Below are positions 21,537-31,880 of a DNA stretch of 64,000 nucleotides, in pieces. Below the pieces are notes generated by a model. It worked only from the letters and a program-made list of their open reading frames with translations, was not told the origin of the DNA and did no database searches. Numbering within the stretch: position 1 is the stretch's first letter; every line of letters begins with the position of its first letter. The translations under genes and the position numbers were made by a program. The DNA comes from Brugia malayi. Lineage: Eukaryota; Nematoda; Chromadorea; Rhabditida; Onchocercidae. The stretch spans positions 4,521,001-4,585,000 of the forward strand of contig NW_025062476.1 of assembly GCF_000002995.4 (NCBI RefSeq), given 5' to 3'.

Positions 21537-24500
21537 GTGATTTCGGTAATATCCGTATTTTTTGTGATCACATCAATAATTTGTTTCTGCTTGAAGACAC
21601 ATCCAAATTTCCGTATTCCGGATATCGATATTGAACTCAGGAATGATTCTACTCATGCATTACTTGTAACAAAAGTCGCTACAAGGTAAAAGTCTTCACA
21701 TATTTGAATTACATCATCTAGCATTCAAAAGGTATACAAAAATTTCAACTCCAACATTTTTCTCAAAATTATGAGTTTATAAAATGCTCTAATATGTTTC
21801 TCGAGAAAGATTTCTATATGATTATGTGAACATAACATTTTGAAGAATTCTTGATCCAGAAACAAAAATCAAAATCAGAAAATTTCATGATTTAAAGGTT
21901 CAAATCACACAATATTATTGATAGAGATGCTATTTCAATGATACACAATTTTATAAAATATAATCAAAGAAGAAGTGAAGAAGAAAGATGAACAATAACT
22001 ACTGAACTTGATTAGAACACTGCTATGAATTCGAGTTGAAAATTAAAATTTTGAAAGGATTAAAAATTAGCTGAATTATTGGGCTAGCAAAAAGGAATGT
22101 AATTTATTTGTTCCTAATCGATGAGATGGATGTAAGATCAAACATGATCATCTAATAGATCAATATTCATTTAGTTTGATCTAATAATTGACTTATCTTG
22201 TTTTTGATCTTGATTATAATGTTTAGCTCAATTATAACTGCTGAAATTGAGAATTTTGTTTTACTTGTATCGATCAATCAGTAAATCATTAAGAAAAGAA
22301 CAAATAATTCCAGTGATAGCTGCATAATAACAAAACTATTAAAAAGAAATAAATAAAATTTAAATTTATTTTTAAATTTATATTTCAGAGCACATCCAGC
22401 GTTTTTTTACATTGAATTTGTCAGTAACATATGGTTTACAATGGAATTATTCATTCGCTTTGTATTTTGCCCGAAAATATCACAGTTTACCCGACAGGCA
22501 GTCAATATTATCGGTAAAATATTCTTTCTTTCTTCTCTCTCTAAATACAATTATGCATTTATTTCCGCTATTTTTTTTGAAAATGGTACGAGTACTTAGC
22601 ACAATTATTTATAGATTTTTAAGAAAATTTAAAATATTCGTTTTCAATTATTTCTAAGTTTTTTTTTTTAGACTTAATAGCGACATTATCGTTTTACATC
22701 GATTGGGCGCTGGATCGAACAATAACTGGCGCTAATCGCGACACTGTTGAATTCTTTTCCATTATTCGAATTTTGCGACTGTTCAAGTTGACGCAACATT
22801 TTTCGGGACTTAAAATTCTGTTCCAAACATTTAGGGCATCTGCTCAAGTATAATTTGACTAAAATAATTTATAAATGTTTGCGTAACGCAATAAATTGAA
22901 AAATGAAAGTATTGTCGCATAATTAAATTCATAAAATTAATTCGACATCTTCCACTTTCCTAAACTCATTGAAAGAATGAACTGTTCATAAAGAAATAAT
23001 AACTCACTAAATTCATTTCAGTCATTTCGTTTACAGGAATTATTGTTGCTGGCGTTTTTTGTGCTACTTGGTATAGTAATATTCGCCGCATTGATTTACT
23101 ATGCGGAACGAGTAGAAACAAACCCAGACAATCAATTTCACTCCATTCCGGTCGGACTATGGTGTGAGTGTTTTTTGTACTACTTGGTATAGTAATATTC
23201 GCCGCATTGATTTACTATGCGGAACGAGTAGAAACAAACCCAGACAATCAATTTCACTCCATTCCGGTCGGACTATGGTGTGAGTGTTTTTTGTACTACT
23301 TGGTATAGTAATATTCGCCGCATTGATTTACTATGCGGAACGAGTAGAAACAAACCCAGACAATCAATTTCACTCCATTCCGGTCGGACTATGGTGTGAG
23401 TGTTTTTTGTACTACTTGGTATAGTAATATTCGCCGCATTGATTTACTATGCGGAACGAGTAGAAACAAACCCAGACAATCAATTTCACTCCATTCCGGT
23501 CGGACTATGGTGTGAGTGTTTTTTGTACTACTTGGTATAGTAATATTCGCCGCATTGATTTACTATGCGGAACGAGTAGAAACAAACCCAGACAATCAAT
23601 TTCACTCCATTCCGGTCGGACTATGGTGTGAGTGTTTTTTGTACTACTTGGTATAGTAATATTCGCCGCATTGATTTACTATGCGGAACGAGTAGAAACA
23701 AACCCAGACAATCAATTTCACTCCATTCCGGTCGGACTATGGTGTGAGTGTTTTTTGTACTACTTGGTATAGTAATATTCGCCGCATTGATTTACTATGC
23801 GGAACGAGTAGAAACAAACCCGGACAATCAATTTCACTCCATTCCGGTCAAACGTGGTGTGCTGTGTTTTCCCAGGATAAAACTAATTATTGCCCATGTA
23901 CAAAGCATAAGTTTATTTATTTAATACTAGAATTTAATGAATTATCCTAGTTGCTTAATATCTTATTAAATAGTGTAAAAAAATTGAGAGGACTTCTCGG
24001 AAACAGATTCAAAATATGATTCAAATTTGCTCAAACCTAAATTCACAAAGCGAAGTTCAATTTTTTTGGAAATGTCACCTTTTTATATTTATAGGGGCAA
24101 TCATCACTATGTGTACAATTGGCTTTGGAGATATGGTAAGTACTCAGTTTTATTACCCAACTTTTGATATTCTGTTCAGAATTTACGTAAAAAATAATAA
24201 TTTAACAAAATTTGAAAGGAATTTTTTGACGAAATGAAAGTTGGTCAATTGTTTTACTAAATATGAAAATCAGAATCGCTAAGCTCTTTTTTTTATTAAA
24301 GAATTGCATATGCTAGTAAACTTAGTCAAGCCTGACTCCGATCTGAACTGATTATAATTTGCTACGCTGAGGAAATGCACGATATTCGTAGGCATTTTTG
24401 GAACATTGTTGGTTTTTTTAATGGAAATGCATAATTGTGTTGGGGTTTAGGCTTAGGCTTAGGCTTATGTTTAGGCTTAAGCTTAGGCTTAGACTTAGAA

Positions 24501-25474
24501 GTGCATAACTTTGTTTGTTTTTATTAATCAAAGTGCATAATTAGTACCTGTGCATAAAATTACGAATGCATAATTTTTTTTATAGAAGTGTGTAACTTTG
24601 TTGGATTTTTTTTTAATAAAAATAAATAATTTTCTTGGTTTTTAGGCTTAGAATTAGACTTAGAAGTGCATAGAATTAGGAATGCACAATTTTTGTTTTT
24701 TTTTTTTTTTAATAAAAATGTATAATTTTGTTGATTTTTATTAATGGAAGTGCATAAACTACTAAATTTATCTCAGTGTCAACTAAGTGAGTTCAACCAT
24801 TTTCGTTCATCGAAATTCCATTCATTTCCTTACTTATTATTAAGCCCTAATATTACATGCACTTTAACTAATTCTGTTTAACTCAAATTTGGTAATAAAA
24901 TTATTTAAAACAAAAAAAAAAAAAAATGTGGTCAAATTGATTTAGGTGCCAAAAACATATTTGGGTATGTTGGTCGGTTCACTTTGCGCGCTAATGGGAG
25001 TATTAACAATTGCACTTCCAGTTCCGGTCATCGTCTCCAATTTTGCAATGTTTTATTCACATGCTCAAGCTCGGTAAGATTTTAATTTCTTTATTTTTCT
25101 CTGATTGATTGAATAATAAAATGATCTCTTTCTCCTTCTCTCTCTCTCTCTCATCTATGAAACACTCAATATTCTCATAAATTCCTCCTAGGTCGAAACT
25201 ACCGAAAAAGCGACGGCGTATTTTACAACCACATGAAATTAAACCAATGGTTGGAAGATTAGCAAGCATAGCACTTTTCAACAGTTTGGCTCACAAAAAT
25301 GTGTCACCAATTCATTCGTCACATTTGCTGGGTGCTTTAACTGCTACCACTCCATTACTGATGTATCCACCGACAACAGATTTCACTGCTAATCTACAAT
25401 CAACCAAAAGTAAAAGCCATCATCATTGCATGAACAATAAAAACAATATTTCGGATGGTAATAAAAACGATTAA
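21537..25474 (+). CDS. Shaw/Kv3 potassium channel, membrane block B (second S1-S6 set without its own T1)
   Basis: Exons 21537-21685, 22389-22513, 22672-22847, 23037-23163, 24095-24135, 24946-25073 and 25192-25474 form one frame of 342 codons. Joined to the T1 exons they would give about 511 aa. S1 is [17 protein letters not shown], followed by [12 protein letters not shown]2 has [15 protein letters not shown]3 [12 protein letters not shown], and S4 [19 protein letters not shown]. The pore reads [14 protein letters not shown]6 [19 protein letters not shown], and the post-S6 basic box [10 protein letters not shown]. It resembles canonical Shaw more than block A does in S4 and S6. Its C-terminus ([12 protein letters not shown]..., ending NISDGNKND) is unrelated to that of A. 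Exon boundaries differ from A: the S4-S5 intron lies after ASAQ rather than before A. The S5-pore exon donor (GGT|GTGAGTG) is repeated six more times downstream. No T1 or start codon belongs to this block alone. It is either an alternative 3' module of the same gene or a partial duplicate. Confidence 0.87.
23048..23850 (+). repeat. 116-bp tandem array containing part of an exon and its 5' splice site, 7 copies
   Basis: The last 116 bases of the block B S5-pore exon (23048-23163) are repeated, with units starting at 23164, 23280, 23396, 23512, 23628 and 23744. The last copy breaks off near 23850. Internal copies look identical to one another; the exonic copy has GTGCTACTT where the others have GTACTACTT. 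Each unit begins with the donor GTGAGTG. Because 116 is not a multiple of 3 and reading through the donor quickly meets stops, only the first copy can be normal coding sequence. The others are intronic decoy exon ends. Confidence 0.95.
24446..24500 (+). repeat. interstitial telomere-like (TTAGGC)n tract in a block B intron
   Basis: TTTAGGCTTAGGCTTAGGCT runs on with a few point changes (TTATGT, TTAAGC) to about 24500, giving roughly eight hexamers. TTAGGC is the nematode telomere repeat. A short echo (TTTTTAGGCTTAGAATTAG) occurs at 24640-24660, inside a run of AAGTGCATAA-type phrases (24530-24750) that also repeat loosely. Confidence 0.8.
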
Positions 25475-28400
25475 TGTATAAAAGAAGTATATGATTACTG
25501 TGCTATTATCATTACTAAATTTGTTGTTTTAATTTATATGGAAGAAGTGATAAAATTTCATCCATCTCAAATTGTTATTTTTTAAACAGCAATTATTTCT
25601 CTTAGAAATCTCTTGTACTTCACTTTAAAATATATCAAAAGTCTGATAATTATGTATTATATTAGATAAGCTAAAACTGTTTTTCTTTTTTCTTTTTTTT
25701 TTTTTTTTTTTGTAATGAATTCATTATTGGTTTGGTCGAAGGAAGATTAGAACAGAATAGGTATTTCGAGTTGAATTTAATAACGAAAGGAGAAAGTAGT
25801 ATCAACGAAAAGATGGAAGGGGAATGTTTGGTTAATTTATTTGCAATTAATCACTGTCTTTTCCACTACAAAAAAGCTAAAGTAAATTTTGTGAAAGAAG
25901 GAAATTTCAAATAAACTATTAATTAACTCATCTAAAATAATAAAGAGATATGTCTAACTAATCATCTCTCTTTTCATTTTTGAAAATAATAAATAAATTT
26001 ATTATTATCCCTTTATCGATTTAAGTTCTAGTGCATTCAGAAAAAATTTTTTTTTGCTGAATTTACGGTTTATTTGAAAAGTTTCAATTCAGCACTTTAT
26101 AGTTTAGTGTTCTCTAATTCGATAATAACTCAAATTAAGCATAGCAGCATACGATAATGGATAATGTAGGTCGGTCGATAAAGGAATAATAATAGCAGTA
26201 AGTGACAATAACAATAATAGTGATAATATTAAATAATAATGATAATATTAGTATTAATAATAAATAATAACTATAATTATTACATTAATAATAATCTCTA
26301 GTAACAATAAATAATAATATAATGGCGACATAGTAAAATAATAAATAAACTAAAGTATCCGGTGATTTCAAGAATTTCTTGCTGGAAATAAAATTTCAAG
26401 CATAAAGACGATAGATGGATTTTCAAATTTTTATAAAAATGGTACCAAAGCAGTTAATCTTGCATACTTTTCACAAGATGTTTCACGTTTTTCAGAAATT
26501 TTACAAAACTGAAGTTTGAAGTTTGACACATCGGAATTGCTCAACTATGTGAGTTATTGTTTAGAAGTTAACGGGTATCACATTAAAATGAGGTATTTAT
26601 TAAATCTCATAAACATCCAAAAGAAAAAATTATTTGTCACATGAAGTTGAGAGGGAAAATATTTCATGAAAAATGATGAAAGTATGAATGAGAATTGAGA
26701 TAACTCAAGAACTGAGATTAAAACAACTTTTAGATGAATTATGTTTACATGAATTCACTTGTCAAAGGTGCATTTTCAATTTAAATTTCTTATCAAATAG
26801 ATAGTTCTACTTCGTCAAACTACTTCATGATAATTTATCAAAATTAATCTTATTTGATTATATAAAACAATAATATGTTATATCACAGTTCGTTGATAAA
26901 GTTACAAATAATTTCGTTTGAAAGTATGTAATAGTTTATATTGTTATAATTTGAAATTCTGAATTGAAAATTATATCAAATAATTAATTCATTTTTTATT
27001 TTCGCTTCTATAAACGTCTCTTTTTTTTGGTTCTTTTATGCTTAGAAAAATTTGCAAATTTCATATTTGAGCTGTACAAACTTTGGAACTTTAAAATTTG
27101 CATTTTCACAAGCAAATGTTTGCTTTTTTTATAGCTCATCTCACTTTCCATATATGATAAACCTCTTTTTTTTCTCATGCAAAATATTTCCATCTTTGAA
27201 AGTTTTTAGTGAATCGTTTAAAGTTGTAAAACGTTGCTCAGATATAAAATTTAGATTGGAATAAATTTATAAATGAAAGAAAAAAATATATTCACAGTCT
27301 TACTCATATAGCTTAGAACACATATTTATTCTTTTTTTTTCGCTTGAAATTCTGGAAATAGAAAAAAAAAAACATTGGTAAATTAGATTTAATTCTTTAA
27401 TGGCAAAATTATCCTTTTTCCAAATTGATCGATCGATCTATAAAATCACTTTTTCAGTTCTGTGGATCAATCGCTATCAGAAAATTTATCTCATTCTCTC
27501 ATAAATTTAATTGTTATTAATGATTCATAATTGTTCTTAATTAATGCAATTTTTTGATTAAATGAAAGTTTGAAGAATTTTCATTTTACTTTTCATTGTT
27601 CGACAACTAATAGCCTTGCATACTTGCGTTTTTTTTGGAGAAAATTGCTGCAGTTTTAAGTTTATTTTACTTTCGTCTAAATGTAAAGAAATGAAAATAT
27701 TAATTTAGATGTGAAAAAGAAACTTTTTTTTTGCTGAGCAGAAAATTGATTTGTTATCCATTTAGCATTACATAGCTAAATTAATGCCTCAGTAATATTA
27801 ATAACTTCAGACTTTATATTTTTTTTTTTTGTTTGACAGATAGATGAGTACCTTCAGAATTTTAAGTTTTATTACTGAAAATTTGCTTATGAAACTTTGT
27901 TTACTTTGAAACTTTGCTTACATCTTTAACAGCTCAAATATGGATGAAAAATATATTTGTCTAGCAAATTTTAAGTAATTTTATATTGTTAACAGAAATG
28001 CAATAAATAATTATTTGGTGCTTGGAAGTATTTGTTACAGAAGGATAAAATTATTAACGCTGTATAAAGTTTTGTTTTCAATGCTTTTCTCCTTGAGACA
28101 ACAGATGACAGTTTGACATTTATTTAATCCTTAAATTAATTTGTTCTTAAATTTACCTTATGCATGGAAAATTGCATTAAAATTATGTGCAAGTAGTAAA
28201 GATCAGTGTCAAAATTTAGTTGAAAAGAGAGATGGGTTTTTTTTTAAAGTTATTTTTAATCAATTCTATGAAATACACTAATGGTGACATCAGAAATCTT
28301 AGATATGATGCCAAGCACAAAGATAATAGCAATTCTTTAATTTTAAATTTGATGAATTTTCAAGTGATAAAAAAAATTCTACACCAAAATTTTATTGTCA

Positions 28401-30680
28401 TTGCTAAATTAATTTAGATTTTTCTCCAAAATAAAGCTTTCATTTGATTGGAAAAAAATGCAGATGTATCTAAGATATAAACTTTTTTCAAATGAATTTT
28501 AAGCTGTACTATCAATTTATGCCGAATATTCTTTTTCTCTTTTTTAAATTCTATATATACATAGACAGAAGAACGTAAAATAATTGTATGTATTCACATC
28601 ACAATTTATTCCTTTCCGAAGCAAAATCAAAATTCATTAAAACTAATCGATGCTACAGTTTGATTATTCACGAAAACATCATCAATGCATCACGAAAAAA
28701 CAATCATTTCCGGTATGAGACATCAGTAAACGAATGAAGTCATAACGGAATTGAGGAGATGCTTCGAGAGAATTCATATATCATTTTGATAACAGAATGT
28801 GATCAACACAGAATTTAATTGCACTGATCATCAAGTCAAAACTATATTCAGCTTTTAAAATCATTCATAAATTCCATTCCTTGTGATGATGATACGCCTT
28901 CTTCTCCTTTGCTAAATTGCAGATGTCTTTTTCGTTGATTTTATCAAAACATTATTTAACTATTTGCTTGACCATATGCTTCTCATATAAGCATTGATAA
29001 TGCATTTCCTTTAATAAAATCTAAATTTTCTCCACTATTCGGACACTCTCTCACTTCGTTGTTATCATTTTGCATTTCACAGAATTAAGCATTCATATTT
29101 GTGCAAAAAAAATTTTTTTTTTTCCTCGTAGCTTTTTTATTTAAAATTTTTGCTACAAATTTATACATCTATTCTACACTTAATTTTATTCATTCATAAT
29201 TTAGCATTTAAATTGGACAATCTGAATTTTTAATTAAAATCAAACGTAATTAACAGATAGTAAAATGACGGATTGATTTTTTTTTTTTCATGCTATTTTC
29301 TATAAAAAAAAAAAAAATTACACTCTGTCTGCGTTAAGCTCATCTCAACGATTTGTTTCCTAAATGATCACAAATTTATTGGAAACGTCACAGTTTCACA
29401 TTCAAATGAATTTCTATTATTTTGAATGAATTTTTTCATCTCGAAAAATAGGACAAAGGTTTTGCTCACAACTTACTTTTATTTTAATAACTTACACTTT
29501 CGCTTTTTTTTTTTTTTTTTTTTTTTTTTTTGGAAAGTAAAATTACGCTACAGAAATGAAACAATTTACATAATAAAAGGAAGCTTATCGAAATGTTTGA
29601 AAATGTTTTCTTTGAGTGACTTTCATTCTTCTATTTTTTTTTGGATTAAATAAAAGAAAAAAGGTGCGACGACTAATGGCATTTCAATGGCATTTCTACA
29701 GTACCACTTCAATCAGTCTCGAAATGATTATAATAAACTTGATTTCCTTTAGCTTATTGAAACATTTTTACATTTTAATAAATTGAGAAAGAAAAACTTT
29801 CTTATACGTTGATTTTGACTTATTAAATATCTAAACGTGATAACGTGATAATGAGAATGTTGACAGAGTACATCGGTAGAGAAAGAAAAAAAGCAATGAA
29901 ATTAGGCTAATTAGAGTACCTGGAAAATTTAACAATTGTACAAGTGCTAATTTTATAGGTAGTTTTAATCTTTTCTCCTATTCTATCAAAATTATTTTTG
30001 ACAATTGAAATATTATTTTACTATATGAGATGGAGAAAGAAAAATTAATATATAAAAGAATATCAATATCCAAGTCATTTATTTTTTTTATCACAAATTT
30101 TTTCATTTTGATAAAATTACTGAAAAAAAAAATTCGAAGTAATTTTGAGATAATAAGTAATTTGCACTGAAATTTCATGCATCTTTCGTTTGTTAAAATG
30201 TAAAACTATAAAAATTCCAGAGAATTGTATTATATAAATTGCATAAATTTTGAATTTTCATTCAATCATTTAGCTTATTCTCATTCAATCATTTAGCTTA
30301 TTCTTATTCTCAAAATTTTCATTCAATCATTTAGCTTATTCTCATATTTACGAGCCCTTCTTCCAATGAAATGGCAAAAATAGTGAGATGAAAAATTTGA
30401 TATTCAGGAATTCATTCCATTCCTTCTATACTTACTTTTCAAAAAAAAAAAAAAAAAAAAAGGAAAAGGACCATAAAAAGGGTGTATTGAGAAAAATTTT
30501 TTTGCTCTGTATTCATTTATTTTTGCCATATAATTGAGAAAAGGTATGAATGGTTGAGTGCAAGATAAAAGGAATAATTTTTTGGGTTTGCGTTTTTTTT
30601 TTTTTTTCTCAGCTTCTGATTGGTAAAAAACCTTTGTATCACATATAGGTTTACCGTAGATTTTTGTTATAACAATAAGA
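25475..30680. other. 3' flank of the channel locus and intergenic DNA
   Basis: No gene is supported. The stretch includes a T-run at 25690-25711 and an AAT/ATA-rich low-complexity stretch at 26180-26345. Three imperfect copies of a CATTCAATCATTTAGCTTATTC phrase lie at 30258-30345. A 60-codon open frame at 25732-25914 (+) and others at 27.0-27.3 and 28.2-28.4 kb have no splice context or recognisable motif. Confidence 0.45.
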
Positions 30681-30726
30681 TATTCACAATGTGTACTTTG
30701 TTATAAGCAAACGAGAAAACATACGA

Positions 30727-30880
30727 AAAAGCGGCGATGGAATTAATGGCTTTGGAGCTTACGAAGTTTACTACCGCAGTAAAATACCGCCGCTTTTGAT
30801 TTTCTGCGCGATGCATTCCTGCTTCATTAAGCAGTGCTTTCCATTAGCAGACACATCCCGGTACTGCGATTGAAATCGTT
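30727..30880 (-). other. GC-richer island with 10-bp inverted repeat; possible minus-strand exon
   Basis: AAAAGCGGCG at 30727-30736 is exactly complementary to CGCCGCTTTT at 30788-30797, in a patch much richer in G+C than the flanks. On the minus strand a splice acceptor (ATCGCAG near 30870) opens a frame reading YRDVSANGKHCLMKQECIA and KIKSGGILLR, ending near a GTAGTA donor. The plus strand is also open across it. It may be a small exon, a structured RNA or a transposon remnant; I do not recognise it. Confidence 0.25.
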
Positions 30881-31523
30881 TTTTTATTCAGTTAATCATT
30901 ATCATATCACCAATTGATCTCCTCTAGTCTTTGATAATCATTAGAATATAACTATGCTATTTTCTTTTGTTTTTTATGGTTTATAATTTTTTTTCTTTTT
31001 TGATATTTTTACTTAACTCAAAATCAGTAAGCTTTGAGATTTAAACTTGTTTCTTTCTAGTTTATTCATTTGAGTAAATAAATGAGTGAAGCAATTCATT
31101 GTTTTGCTAAGGAAGCAGAACTCTTACTAACATCTAATTAATTAGTATTTGACGTTACTGAATTTACTAGGTGCTACTACCAACGTAATTTGTTTTTCCA
31201 TCTGAATTGTTTTCTTTAATTAATGACATTAACACAGGCCATATTTTTCTCTTTATTTCCTAACATTAGGTAAAGTTTGAAATTCTTTTTCATTTTTAAA
31301 ACAATTAATTACCTAATACAAACATTTGAAACATTTCATTCTTCTTGACGAATTAATTTAATGAATGTGATCGAGAATAAGGACATTTCTTGAGAATGCT
31401 TCATTTAGCATAGATTATTCTTTCAAAATTATAAGAAAGAATCAATTTACAACTGTTTGTAGTTTTTTCATACCTTACATTTGCTGAATAAAGAAAAAAA
31501 AAATCATAAAGGTCAAGAGCGCG

Positions 31524-31880
31524 TAATTATTGTTTCTTTGCACTTTTCATCCAATCATCAAGAAGAATTTTTTTTACTGTTTCATCGAGATGATACCAAT
31601 CCGATCCAAATTCTCGTCTATGATTCATAAACTTGTGCTCTTCACAGGTTTCTTCACTATTTTCGGATATCAAAATATCATCCAATGATCAGCGCCTGAA
31701 TTCCGGCTTGCCAGAAGGTCACACAATGATTATTTGGCACATATAGGAAATATTTCGTTCTTTCTCTCTTCTTACATGATAATTGCTTGCCTTGGAGTAC
31801 GGTACTTGCTTTACAATGATGCTGTCATTTGCGCTAGAGAGCAAGGAAGCGCTGTTGGCAGCTGCAGTTGTTATCATCGC
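31524..31880 (-). CDS. possible small two-exon gene, unrecognised, junction unresolved
   Basis: Two coding-like blocks lie on the minus strand. The first starts at an ATG near 31877, shortly after a TTTAG acceptor. It reads MITTAAANSASLLSSANDS, then IIVKQVPYSKASNYH, and stops at a strong donor (CAT|GTAAGA, 31775). The second reads EETCEEHKFMNHRREF, GSDWYHLDETV, KKILLDDWMKSAKKQ and ends with TAA at 31524. The best-looking acceptor between them (GGAATTCAG, about 31693) leads into stops in all three frames. A weaker one (GAAAATAG) opens the right frame but in the wrong phase. A base error, a missed micro-exon or decay would each explain this. Base composition is richer in G+C than the surroundings. 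Confidence 0.35.

Noticed and set aside
22412..22657. 81-codon ORF beginning [11 protein letters not shown]
   Set aside because: Alternate frame of the block B S2 exon plus intron.
23744..23950. 68-codon ORF at the end of the 116-bp array
   Set aside because: Out-of-frame reading of the repeated channel exon, not a separate gene.
26180..26345. AAT/ATA-rich tract as a satellite
   Set aside because: No fixed period; simple low-complexity sequence.
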